This document shows positions 17,890 through 26,381 of a stretch of DNA of 64,000 nucleotides, piece by piece. The position numbers and the translations under genes were made by a program. The notes under the pieces were generated by a model. The model was not told where the DNA came from, made no database searches, and saw only the letters and a list, made by a program, of their open reading frames with translations. Within the stretch, counting starts at the first letter, position 1, and the number at the start of each line of letters is the position of its first letter. Origin of the DNA: Pseudomonadota bacterium (GTDB lineage: Bacteria; Pseudomonadota; Alphaproteobacteria; Rhizobiales; Rhizobiaceae); NCBI GenBank assembly GCA_023404095.1, contig JAEYDD010000072.1:186001-250000 (forward strand). The letters run 5' to 3'.

Positions 17890-17915
17890 TCGCGACATTC
17901 CCGATCCGTGAAAAA

Positions 17916-17943
17916 AGCCGGCGGCACACTCGTGTCGCCGGCT
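17916..17943 (+). terminator. Rho-independent terminator after the phasin gene
   Basis: AGCCGGCG (17916-17923) pairs with CGCCGGCT (17936-17943) with a 12-base loop, part of which can extend the stem imperfectly. CTTCTGTTTCTG follows, a weak U-rich tract. It lies 27 bp after the phasin stop. Confidence 0.75.
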
Positions 17944-18039
17944 CTTCTGTTTCTGCCTGAAGCCCCTTATCTCCGCAGGCGTTTAACGCGATTGTCGGCC
18001 GCGACCGGCACGCGTGTTCCGCCCGCTAACGGGCATTGC

Positions 18040-19998
18040 TCAGGCGAGAATGAAATCGCCCGCGTCGAGATCGGCTTTCTCAAAATTCTTCAGAAGAAGA
18101 ATGTCGGTCGCGGCAAACTTGAGCTGAACGTCGTCGTCGACTTGCGCGGCCTTTTTCAGAACCGATGAAATGCCGTCGAAATCGTAGCTGCGAAGGTCGA
18201 TCTGGTCGGTGCCATCCTTGAAGTCCAGAATGGTGTCCTTGCCGTATCCCTTCTGGAAGACGAAGGTGTCGCTGCCCGGGCCGCCGGTCAGCGTGTCGCT
18301 GCCGCGGCCGCCATCGAGTATGTCGGCGCCCCCTGCAGCCTTGAGGACGTCATTGCCGCTGCCCCCCGCCAGGCGGTTGTCCGCACTGTTGCCGGTCAGC
18401 TTGTCGGCAAAGGCCGTTCCCGACAGGTTCTCGATCGAAGAGTACGTGTCGCCCTTGGCGTCGTTCGTGTTCGACGACGGGGAGAGAAGGCTTGCCGTCA
18501 CGCCCTTCGATGCCGTCTCGTAAGAAGCCGTGTCCGTCCCCTTGCCGCCGACAAGCCTGTCCGCTCCGCTGCCGCCGATCAGGATGTCCTTGCCCGCACC
18601 GCCATCCAGCGTGTCGTTGCCCTTGCCACCAGTCAGCTTGTTGGCGCTGCCGTTGCCCGTCAGTTTGTCGGCATAGGCCGAGCCGCTGAGGTTTTCGACC
18701 GACGAGTAGGTGTCGCCGGCGGCATCGTTGGTGTTGATGGATGGCTTGGCAAGGCTTGCGACGACACCGGCTCGGGCGGAAGAATACGATGCGGTGTCGT
18801 TGCCGGTCCCGCCGATCAGCCTGTCCGCGCCTGCGCCGCCGAGCAGGATGTCGTTGCCGCTGCCGCCGTCGAGTGTATCCTTGCCGACGCCGCCAGACAG
18901 GATGTCCTTACCGCCAAGCCCGTAAAGCTTGTCGTTGCCGCCGTTGCCGGAGAGCGTGTTGCTCGCCTGGTTGCCGCTGATGGAGTCATTGCCGGATCCG
19001 CCCTTGGCGTTCTCGATCAGCGAGCGCGTGTCGCCTTCGAACATCAGCGCGTTGAAGATGTTGCCGCGGGCATACTGGTTGTTACCGAGGTTGGCGAGTT
19101 GTTCGTCGCTGAAAGCGGAGTAGGAGCCCGGCGCGAGATCGATCTTCAGCGCTGTCTGGTAGGCTGACAGATCATAGGTGTCCACACCGCCGCCGTCCCA
19201 GATGGTGGCGAAGATGCGGTTGGCGCCGGGGCTGATGGCGACCTGGCCATCGACATAGGTCTTGCCGCTCGACGGATTCCATTTGTAGGTGGTGCTGCCG
19301 GAATTGGTGGTGTAGTCGGCGCCGTACATGTACTGCAGCGCCTGGATATCGGCCATCATGAAGGTCTGCGGTCCGCCGTACTCCTCATAGAGGTATCCGG
19401 CCGACCAGTCCGCGCCGGCATAGCTGCGGTAGGTCATCACGGTATATTCGATGGAATCGTACTTGGAGGGCATCGTGGCCAGCCCTTCGCCGCTGTGGGC
19501 GTGATTGAGGCCCAAGGCGTGCCCGAGCTCATGGATCACCGTGTGCCAGGCATAGTTGCCCGCAACCGGGTTACGCATGTCGAGGGCGGTTCCGGCATAT
19601 TCGGTACCGAACCAAAGATCGCCCGCCTCTTCGTACTCGCCGGGAAAATAGGCCTTCGCGGTTTCGTTGTCATAGGTCGATTCCGCGAAGCGAAGATTGG
19701 CGGTCGTGGCGCTCCCCTGGGAGACATTCAGCTTGGTGAAGCCTTCGATCGAAAACCCGTCATTCGCCTTCGTGCCGTAGGATTGCTCCATCGCAAAAAG
19801 CGCAGTCGAACGAACCTTGGCCGAAACGGCGCCGAAGCCATAGAGCGGCTCTAACGACTCGGAATAATCATACTGGGAGCTCGAAGTCGGAAAGGCGTAG
19901 GTGACGCTGCCGCTCCAGGCGGTGTCGCCGAGCACGGAATCGACAAAGTCGGAGCCGGTTGCCGTTATCGACTTGGTAGTCTTTCCAATTCCGGTCAT
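18040..19998 (-). CDS. Secreted serralysin-like (M10) metalloprotease with RTX repeats
   Basis: The 652-residue protein has an N-terminal zinc-metalloprotease domain with HELGHALGLNH (zinc histidines 156, 160, 166) and a Met-turn at Met188 in YTVMTYRSY, the metzincin signature of serralysins. A peptidase-M10 C-terminal domain follows (about 225-330), then glycine/aspartate RTX nonapeptides (GGxGxDxLxGG, about 333-580) that bind calcium, and a C-terminal secretion region ending DAGDFILA. It lacks an N-terminal signal peptide, as expected for type I secretion. No secretion genes or inhibitor lie in the window. Two RTX blocks are near-copies of each other. It is probably an extracellular protease; substrates are unknown. 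Confidence 0.92.
   Translation of the reverse strand: MTGIGKTTKSITATGSDFVDSVLGDTAWSGSVTYAFPTSSSQYDYSESLEPLYGFGAVSAKVRSTALFAMEQSYGTKANDGFSIEGFTKLNVSQGSATTANLRFAESTYDNETAKAYFPGEYEEAGDLWFGTEYAGTALDMRNPVAGNYAWHTVIHELGHALGLNHAHSGEGLATMPSKYDSIEYTVMTYRSYAGADWSAGYLYEEYGGPQTFMMADIQALQYMYGADYTTNSGSTTYKWNPSSGKTYVDGQVAISPGANRIFATIWDGGGVDTYDLSAYQTALKIDLAPGSYSAFSDEQLANLGNNQYARGNIFNALMFEGDTRSLIENAKGGSGNDSISGNQASNTLSGNGGNDKLYGLGGKDILSGGVGKDTLDGGSGNDILLGGAGADRLIGGTGNDTASYSSARAGVVASLAKPSINTNDAAGDTYSSVENLSGSAYADKLTGNGSANKLTGGKGNDTLDGGAGKDILIGGSGADRLVGGKGTDTASYETASKGVTASLLSPSSNTNDAKGDTYSSIENLSGTAFADKLTGNSADNRLAGGSGNDVLKAAGGADILDGGRGSDTLTGGPGSDTFVFQKGYGKDTILDFKDGTDQIDLRSYDFDGISSVLKKAAQVDDDVQLKFAATDILLLKNFEKADLDAGDFILA
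18301..18828 (-). repeat. Two tandem 88-residue (264-bp) RTX modules within the protease gene
   Basis: Residues about 391-478 and 479-566 align as two successive modules. Each starts ADRLxGG, passes through TASY, then SxNTNDAxGDTYSS and ENLSG, and ends in LxGGxGND repeats. At DNA level they lie near 18565-18828 and 18301-18564. The pattern suggests a tandem duplication of one calcium-binding block. Confidence 0.8.
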
Positions 19999-20569
19999 TC
20001 AAGGGTCCTTGTACAAGTGCAGCAGCGAACGAAGCGCAATCAACGGCATTGCTCGGCCACCACTATAGGTCGATTCTCAATATTTCGTCACGTTCCGGCA
20101 ACGTCCGGTCAGCAACTCCGGGTTCTGATGTGGGACGCCGCAGTCATGTCAACGCCCGCGGCAAGATGCATCGCCATCGCGCAAGTTCTCCCGCTGTACT
20201 GCGATGCGGAGTACGAAAGACAACGACGCAGCCATCGAGGAAACAAGCCGCCGACCGGCCGGTCTATCCGTCGATAATCGGAGAATATGCCCGTCTCAAG
20301 GCATCGCCAGATCGCATTCTTCTCCAGATCCTCAAATGCCGGTGGAAATGTCGATAAAGCGGAGCCTGCCCGAGTTGGTGCGAACATCTGGTCTCGGAAA
20401 TCGATCACCGGAGGTCGATTGGATTGACCGTGCCAAACGTCCTATGCAAAAGCGTGCAAGAGTATTCGGTTCTCTGTTTCTTGCACGGCAAGTCACATGC
20501 GAAGCACTGCACGTTCGAAACGGTCATTCCCGTTGCCCGGCGGCGCGAACGTGGCGTCGTCTTGCCGAT
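19999..20569. other. Gap between the protease gene and moeA, no gene seen
   Basis: This 571-bp segment should carry the promoter of the protease gene at its left end. Several short open frames exist but none has a ribosome-binding site together with a protein-like composition. A 12-bp palindrome GACCGGCCGGTC lies at 20253-20264. I see no RNA gene, insertion-sequence end or remnant of a known gene. It may be degraded sequence left by rearrangement. Confidence 0.5.
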
Positions 20570-21799
20570 TCAACGGTTAGTGGGCGGCGGCCGAAGCAGG
20601 AGGACCTCGCACGGGTCCCCCGCTTCGGCCGGTTCCGCGAAAGGCGGGCGCACGATCAGGCAGTCGGCTGCGGCGAAGATCTTCATCATCGACGAGTCCT
20701 GTTTCTCGAACGGCGTGGCGACCATCGCGCCGTCCTCCCGCAGCGACAACCTCGCGCGCAGGTGATCCTGACGGTGATCGTTTTCGGACAGGGCCGATCC
20801 CGCCACTGCGATCGCGCGACGCTCGGGCCCGGGCAGGCGCGCCAGCCGCCGGAGGAGCGGATCGAGAAAAAGCAGGGAACAGACCATTGCGGAGACAGGA
20901 TTTCCGGGCAGGCCGACGATCTGCATTCCTCCCAGCCGACCGACCATCAGCGGCTTTCCCGGGCGCATGGCGATACGCCAGAAATCAAGCTCCATCCCCG
21001 CGGACCGGAGAACCGGCTGGACCAGGTCGAGATCCCCCACCGATGCGCCGCCGAGCGTGACCAGCACATCGGCGCCGCAGGCCTTGGCCCAGTCGACGGC
21101 ATCGAGGATGGCGTTGCTGTCGTCACCGGCGATACCCAGGTCGATCACTTCGGCGCCCGCCTCACGGGCGATCGCGGCAACCCCATAGCCGTTCGAGGCG
21201 ACGATCTGGCTGGCGCTCAGCGCCGAGCCGGGCGGCACGAGTTCGTCACCGGTGGCAAGCAGCGCAATCTTCGGCCGGGCATAGACGTGAAGCACGGGAT
21301 GATTCATGGCGGCGGCAACGGTCAGCCTGCCGGCGTCCAGCAGTTCGCCTTGTCTCAGCACGCATTCGCCTTCGAGGAAGTCCTGTCCGCGGGGGCGGAT
21401 GTGGCGGCCTTTCGGCGGGACGAAGGTGGTGCGGATGCGCTCGCCCTCCAGCGCCTCGGCGTCCTCCTGCAACAGCACCGTATCGGCGCCGGCGGGGACC
21501 GGGGCTCCCGTGAAAATCCGCACCGCTTCGCCCTTTCCTACGGTGCCGGAGAAGGCGTGGCCAGCAGCGGCGCGGCCGATGACGTTCAGCGTTGAGCCGA
21601 GTTCCACGATGTCCTCGTGGCGCAGCGCGTAGCCGTCCATGGCGGAACTATCGAAGGGCGGCTGGGTCAGCCGAGCGGTCACATCGCTCGAGAGCACGCG
21701 CCCGCAGGCTTCGTGCAGCGGGACGCTTTCGCTCTTGTCCGGTGGACTTGCCGAATGCAACAAACGTTCAAGCGCATCCTCGACCGGCAAAAGCGACAT
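20570..21799 (-). CDS. moeA: Molybdopterin molybdenumtransferase
   Basis: MoeA inserts molybdate into adenylated molybdopterin, the last step of molybdenum cofactor synthesis. The 409-residue protein begins MSLLPVEDALERLL and contains FDSSAMDGYAL, the GAPVPAGADTV segment, LATGDELV and the catalytic-site motif TLGGASVGDLD followed by RPGKPLMVG. ATG 21799 is chosen because the frame upstream overlaps moaC without conservation. It starts 2 bp after the moaC stop, so the two are translationally coupled. It is the last gene of the trpD-trpC-moaC-moeA run; no terminator is evident downstream. Confidence 0.94.
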   Translation of the reverse strand: MSLLPVEDALERLLHSASPPDKSESVPLHEACGRVLSSDVTARLTQPPFDSSAMDGYALRHEDIVELGSTLNVIGRAAAGHAFSGTVGKGEAVRIFTGAPVPAGADTVLLQEDAEALEGERIRTTFVPPKGRHIRPRGQDFLEGECVLRQGELLDAGRLTVAAAMNHPVLHVYARPKIALLATGDELVPPGSALSASQIVASNGYGVAAIAREAGAEVIDLGIAGDDSNAILDAVDWAKACGADVLVTLGGASVGDLDLVQPVLRSAGMELDFWRIAMRPGKPLMVGRLGGMQIVGLPGNPVSAMVCSLLFLDPLLRRLARLPGPERRAIAVAGSALSENDHRQDHLRARLSLREDGAMVATPFEKQDSSMMKIFAAADCLIVRPPFAEPAEAGDPCEVLLLRPPPTNR

Positions 21800-21801
21800 G
21801 T

Positions 21802-22296
21802 CTAACCGTGCTCCCCTCGCTGATAATCGCCGGAACGGCCGCCGGATTTGGCCACGAGCCGAATACCGCCGATCTCCATCTCCCGGTCCGCAGCCTTCGC
21901 CATATCGTAGATCGTCAGGCAGGCGACGCTGACGGCGGTCAGTGCTTCCATTTCGACGCCGGTGCGACCCGTGAGCTTCGCGGTGGCCTCGACCCGCAGG
22001 CCGGGCAGGGCGGCGTCTTCGGTGATCTCGACGGCAACCTTGGTCAGCATCAGCGGGTGGCAAAGCGGAATGAGACTGGCTGTTTGCTTCGCCGCCATGA
22101 TGCCGGCCAGCCGGGCTGTGCCGATCACGTCGCCCTTCTTCGCGTCGCCGTCGCGAATTAGTTGCAGGGTTTCCGGCCGCATCCGCACCATCCCTTCGGC
22201 GACCGCGATCCGGACGGTTTCTGCCTTGTCGCCGACATCGACCATGTTGGCCTCGCCCGAGGCACCGATATGCGTGAGGGCGCCGCCGGCCGTCAT
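21802..22296 (-). CDS. moaC: Cyclic pyranopterin monophosphate synthase
   Basis: MoaC makes cyclic pyranopterin monophosphate early in molybdenum cofactor synthesis. The 164-residue protein has the conserved NMVDVGDK near residue 18, KKGDVIGTARLAGI, LIPLCHPL, and the VEMEALTAVSVACLTIYDM block with catalytic residues intact. The ATG at 22296 shares one base with the trpC stop (TGATG), a typical reinitiation arrangement; a GTG one codon earlier is the alternative. moaA is not in the window, so the pathway genes are split. Confidence 0.95.
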   Translation of the reverse strand: MTAGGALTHIGASGEANMVDVGDKAETVRIAVAEGMVRMRPETLQLIRDGDAKKGDVIGTARLAGIMAAKQTASLIPLCHPLMLTKVAVEITEDAALPGLRVEATAKLTGRTGVEMEALTAVSVACLTIYDMAKAADREMEIGGIRLVAKSGGRSGDYQRGEHG

Positions 22297-23111
22297 CACT
22301 CTGCCGCCATCATCGGATCGCTTCCGTTGAGAAGCGAGCGGGTGGCAGCTGCGACATCGTCCTTTCGCATCAGGCTTTCGCCGACCAGGAAGGTCGAGAT
22401 GCCCGACGCCTTCAGGCGCTCGCAGTCGGCATGGGTGAAGATGCCGCTCTCGCCCACTAGAAGCCGATCCTCCGGTACCATGCGGGACAAACGTTCGGAA
22501 ACCGCAAGATCGAGCTCGAACGTCCGCAGGTTGCGGTTGTTGATGCCAAGCAGCTTGGATTTCAGATTGAGTGCCCGCTCCATCTCTTCTTCGTCATGCA
22601 CCTCGACGAGAACGTCCATGGCGAGCGAGTAGGCATGGTCCTGCAGACGCTTGGCTTCGTCGTCGGAAAGCGAGGCCATGATCAGGAGAATGCAGTCCGC
22701 GCCCCAGGCACGCGCCTCCTGAACCTGATAGGTGTCGAACATGAAGTCCTTGCGCAGCGCCGGAAGAGCGCAGGCCGCACGGGCCTGCGTCAGGAATTCC
22801 GGTGCGCCCTGGAAGCTCGGGCCGTCCGTCAGGACCGAAAGGCAGGCAGCCCCACCCACTTCATAGGCCCTGGCGAGCGCCGGTGGATCGAAGTCCGGCC
22901 GGATCAGTCCCTTGGAGGGGCTTGCCTTTTTAATCTCCGCGATCAGTCCGAATTCGCCTCGCGCCTTCTTCGTCAACAGGCTGGCGAAGAAGCCGCGTGG
23001 CGGCTCCTGGTCGCGGCAGATCGCGCGCAGCTCGGCAAGCGGCACGCGCGCTTTGGCAGCCTCGATTTCCTGGCGCTTGTAGGCTTCGATCTTCTTGAGA
23101 ATATCGGTCAT
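22296..23111 (-). CDS. trpC: Indole-3-glycerol phosphate synthase
   Basis: TrpC closes the indole ring in tryptophan synthesis. The 271-residue TIM-barrel protein shows IEAYKRQEIEAAK at the N-terminus, the catalytic lysine segment EIKKASPSKGLI, VLTDGPSFQGAPEFL, LRKDFMFDTYQVQEARAWGA, LVEVHDEEE, GINNRNLRTFELDL and VGESGIFTHAD. All the usual active-site segments are present. It is a monofunctional enzyme, not fused to TrpF. It starts 9 bp after trpD and its stop overlaps moaC. Confidence 0.96.
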   Translation of the reverse strand: MTDILKKIEAYKRQEIEAAKARVPLAELRAICRDQEPPRGFFASLLTKKARGEFGLIAEIKKASPSKGLIRPDFDPPALARAYEVGGAACLSVLTDGPSFQGAPEFLTQARAACALPALRKDFMFDTYQVQEARAWGADCILLIMASLSDDEAKRLQDHAYSLAMDVLVEVHDEEEMERALNLKSKLLGINNRNLRTFELDLAVSERLSRMVPEDRLLVGESGIFTHADCERLKASGISTFLVGESLMRKDDVAAATRSLLNGSDPMMAAE

Positions 23112-23120
23112 CGGCAGAGC

Positions 23121-24143
23121 CTACCCCTGAAGTTCGGCGTTGGAAACCGCAACGAGCGTCTCGAGTGCTCGGCGCGCGCTGCCGCTTTCCAGCGACTGGC
23201 GGGCAAGTGCCATCCCCTCGGCGATCGAGCCGGCCCTGCCGGCGACCAGCAGGGCTGCCGCGGCATTGGCAAGCGAAATGTCCCGGTAGGGCGTCTCGGC
23301 GCCGCCGAGCACGGAAAGGAGCGCTTCGGCGTTATGCGCACCGTCGCCGCCACGCAAATCGTCCAGCGTCACCTGCGGCAGGCCGAAATCGGCAGGCGTC
23401 AGCTCGAAGGTACGGATTTGGCCGTCCTCGAGCGCGGCAACCTGTGTGATGCCCGTGGTGGTGATCTCGTCGAGGCCGGAACCGTGGACAACCCAGATCC
23501 GGTCGGAGCCGAGGTCACGCAGGACTTCAGCCACCGGCACCAGCCATTGCGCGGAGTAGACGCCGAGGAGCTGCCGCTTGACGCTGCCGGGGTTCGACAG
23601 TGGACCGAGCAGGTTGAAGATCGTCCGCGTGCCGAGCTCCACGCGAGAGGGGCCGACATGCTTCATGGCGGGATGGTGGAGCTGGGCGAACATGAAGCCG
23701 AGGCCGGCCTCGGCCACGCATCGGGCGATCGCATCGGGCCCGATATCGAGCTTGACGCCAAGGCAGGAGAGGGCGTCGGCAGTGCCTGACTTGGAGCTGA
23801 GCGCACGGTTGCCGTGCTTGGCGACCGGCACACCGGCGCCGGCGACGATGATCGAGGCCAGCGTCGAGATGTTGTAGGTGGCGGCACCGTCCCCACCAGT
23901 GCCGACGATGTCGATCGCGTCGTGCGGAACGCTGACGGGAAGCATGCGCGCGCGCATCGAGCCGACAGCGCCGTAAATCTCGTCCACCGTCTCGCCGCGT
24001 ACCCGCAGCGCCATCAGGAAGCCGCCGATCTGCGAGGGTGTCGCCGAGCCCGACATGATGATCTCGAAGGCGGCGCGCGCGTCCTCGCGATCGAGCGGCG
24101 CTCCGGTGGCAACCTTGGCGATGAAGGGTTTCAGGTCAGACAT
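23121..24143 (-). CDS. trpD: Anthranilate phosphoribosyltransferase
   Basis: TrpD transfers phosphoribose to anthranilate. The 340-residue protein has the PRPP-binding GTGGDGAATYNIST motif near residue 82, KHGNRALSSKSGTAD, and HHPAMKHVGPSRVELGTRTI with the NLLGPLSNPG segment, all intact. It stands alone rather than fused to TrpG. In this run trpD is preceded by a PpiD-like foldase gene 21 bp upstream, and is followed by trpC. The anthranilate synthase gene is not in the window, as usual in rhizobia, where trpE(G) is separate and attenuated. Confidence 0.96.
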   Translation of the reverse strand: MSDLKPFIAKVATGAPLDREDARAAFEIIMSGSATPSQIGGFLMALRVRGETVDEIYGAVGSMRARMLPVSVPHDAIDIVGTGGDGAATYNISTLASIIVAGAGVPVAKHGNRALSSKSGTADALSCLGVKLDIGPDAIARCVAEAGLGFMFAQLHHPAMKHVGPSRVELGTRTIFNLLGPLSNPGSVKRQLLGVYSAQWLVPVAEVLRDLGSDRIWVVHGSGLDEITTTGITQVAALEDGQIRTFELTPADFGLPQVTLDDLRGGDGAHNAEALLSVLGGAETPYRDISLANAAAALLVAGRAGSIAEGMALARQSLESGSARRALETLVAVSNAELQG

Positions 24144-24164
24144 GTGGTGCGGATCCCGGCTTCA

Positions 24165-26048
24165 TCATTGCATGGTGCGCTCGGCGGCCGACCGGTTGAT
24201 CGACACGCCATAGGCGCTCTGCAGGCTCGTGACCATCTGGTCGAGAATATCGTCGCCGCTGGCGCGGGCGATTGCCTCGATCTGCTGATCGGAATTGGCG
24301 AGCGCGTCGCCGGCCGCTTCGCTGTTGACGTCGGTTACCTGAAGCACGATCTGGCCTTCGCCGGCGATGCCCGGCGCATTCGCCACATGCCCCGCGGGGC
24401 CGCCGAAGGCAGCGGCAACGGCGGCCGGGCTCAGGGTAATGTCTTCAACGCCGCGGGTCAGGCCGGCCTTTGTCTCGACCGCCATGCCCATGTCGGCTGC
24501 GATATCGGCCATCTTCTCGCCCTTGCGGATGCGTTCGGCAATTTCAGCGGCCTTGGCGGCCAGCGCCTCCCGCTGCTGCTCGGCCGTCCAGTCAGCCGCC
24601 ACAGTCTCGCGGACCTCGTCGAGTGTGCGGTCGCGTGCTGCCATGATGTCGTTGACTTCGTACCAGATATAGCCGTCACGCCCGTAGTTGACCGGCGGGC
24701 TTTCCAGTCCGACGTCGGTCTTGAAGACCTCGGCAAGCAGGCCCGTTTCCTCGGGAAGAACGATGTCCTCGCCGTCCTGGCCGCGGCCGGTTGAATCGAC
24801 AGCATCGATGGTCACAGGCTTCAAATGCGCCGCCGTGGCCGCTTCGGCGATCCCGGCACCATTGGCCTGTGCCTCCTCGAATCGGTCGTGGACAGCCATC
24901 AGGTCCTGGCTTGCCTGCGAAAGCGCAAGCTCGTTGCGCAGTTCGTCCTTCACCTCTTCATATGTCTTCGTGGTTTCCGGTTGAATGCTCGACACACGCA
25001 GGATGACCGGACCGAAGACGCCTTCGACGACCGGGGACGTGCCGCCGGCCGCCGGGATGGCAAAGGCGGCCTCGGCCAGCGTCTGATCGGGCATCGTGGC
25101 CTTGGTGAAATCGCCAAGCGTGACGTCGGATTCCGTCTTGCCCTGTTCGGCTGCGAGGGCATCAAAAGTCGTACCGGACGCCAGCTTGACGGCCGCGGCA
25201 TCGGCCGCTGCGCGATCGGGGAACGTCAGCTGCTGGACGGTGCGTGTCTCCGCCGTGCGGTATTTGTCCTTGTTCTTCTCGTAGTCTTCGCGCACCGCTG
25301 CTTCGTCGATCGTCGACGGATCGGCAATGTCCTTCGGGGCGAGGGCGACATAGGTGAACTTGCGGAACTCGGGCGCGCGGTACTTGTCCTTGTTCTTGTC
25401 GAACCAGGCCGCCAGCACGTCGTCGGCCGGCGCCTTGACCGGGTCGATATTGGCGTTGGACAGCAGCAGGTAGTCGACTGTACGCGCCTCGTTGCGGTAC
25501 TGCCTGAGGGCGCTGGTCAGCGCTTCCGGCGCACGGTAGCCATCGGAGATCGCCTCGACGATCTGGCTGCGGACGGCGACCTGGCTGCGGTTGTTGATGT
25601 AATCGTCCTCGCGAAGCCCGGCATTGCGGAGGATGGACGAGAAGGCAACGCGGTCGAAACGACCGTTCGGCCCGCGGAACGCGGGATCTTCGGCGATCAG
25701 CTGCGCCAGGCGATCCTTGCTCAGGCCGAGGCTCATGTCGCTTGAAAGCTGGTCGAGCGCGGCACCGGCGACGAGTTCGGCATAGACCTGGTTTTCAACA
25801 CCGAGCGCTCGTGCCTGATCGGGTGTCAGGCGCGTACCGAAGCGCTGGGACAGCGCGGAAACCTGTCGCTCATAGGCAAGGCGGAAGTCCGTTGGCGAAA
25901 CCTTGACGTCACCCACCGTTACCACAGCATTGGATGTGCCAGTCACCAGCGAGCTCGAAATGCCCCAAACGCCAAAGGAGGCCACCAGGATCAGCATCAG
26001 GGCTTTGGCCACCCAGGTCTGGGCGCCTTTTCTCAAAGATTCGAGCAT
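24165..26048 (-). CDS. PpiD-like membrane-anchored periplasmic foldase (SurA_N / PPIC rotamase)
   Basis: The 627-residue protein begins MLESLRKGAQTWVAKALMLI with one N-terminal membrane helix (about 13-31), then a SurA-type chaperone region with VTVGDVKVSPTDFRLAYERQ, and a parvulin-type PPIC region around residues 240-400. It is the PpiD architecture: tethered to the inner membrane and helping outer-membrane and secreted proteins fold. Whether the parvulin domain is active is unclear. ATG 26048 follows GAGGAA at 8 bases; a second ATG is 9 bases upstream and the open frame extends to 26186. It is the first gene of the trp-moa run. Confidence 0.87.
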   Translation of the reverse strand: MLESLRKGAQTWVAKALMLILVASFGVWGISSSLVTGTSNAVVTVGDVKVSPTDFRLAYERQVSALSQRFGTRLTPDQARALGVENQVYAELVAGAALDQLSSDMSLGLSKDRLAQLIAEDPAFRGPNGRFDRVAFSSILRNAGLREDDYINNRSQVAVRSQIVEAISDGYRAPEALTSALRQYRNEARTVDYLLLSNANIDPVKAPADDVLAAWFDKNKDKYRAPEFRKFTYVALAPKDIADPSTIDEAAVREDYEKNKDKYRTAETRTVQQLTFPDRAAADAAAVKLASGTTFDALAAEQGKTESDVTLGDFTKATMPDQTLAEAAFAIPAAGGTSPVVEGVFGPVILRVSSIQPETTKTYEEVKDELRNELALSQASQDLMAVHDRFEEAQANGAGIAEAATAAHLKPVTIDAVDSTGRGQDGEDIVLPEETGLLAEVFKTDVGLESPPVNYGRDGYIWYEVNDIMAARDRTLDEVRETVAADWTAEQQREALAAKAAEIAERIRKGEKMADIAADMGMAVETKAGLTRGVEDITLSPAAVAAAFGGPAGHVANAPGIAGEGQIVLQVTDVNSEAAGDALANSDQQIEAIARASGDDILDQMVTSLQSAYGVSINRSAAERTMQ

Positions 26049-26381
26049 ACTTCGCATTCCTCGCTTGCTCGGCACGGGGCCGTACGGAACCCGTCTCATA
26101 ACGGAAAGTTCGCAGGAATAGAAGGGCATGGATGACGCGGCGGCAGCACGGTCGGCGAGAGCTGCAGGATGTGCGCGTCCGATCATGCGAGAGGGTCTGC
26201 GCCGATATCAAATTCTTGCGCCGCAAACGGACCAGCAACTGACGATTTCCTTTGCCGGCAAAGGAATTTATTCTGAAATAATTGATGAATTGTACTATCT
26301 GCGCTTTATGCCAAGTTCGCATCTTCATGTACCCGGCAGGCGGGTGCGGGCAATGATCGAGTAGCTGAAAAAGGCATCGGA
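26049..26381. other. Divergent intergenic region, PpiD-like gene / Na-Pi cotransporter gene
   Basis: This 333-bp region separates two divergent genes and should hold both promoters. A local AT-rich stretch at 26250-26310 could provide a -10 region for the cotransporter gene. No convincing inverted repeat, Pho box or small gene was found. Confidence 0.5.

Noticed and set aside
20253..20264. 12-bp palindrome GACCGGCCGGTC before the protease gene
   Set aside because: Short GC palindromes are common by chance in DNA of this composition and nothing flanks it that suggests an operator or transposon end.
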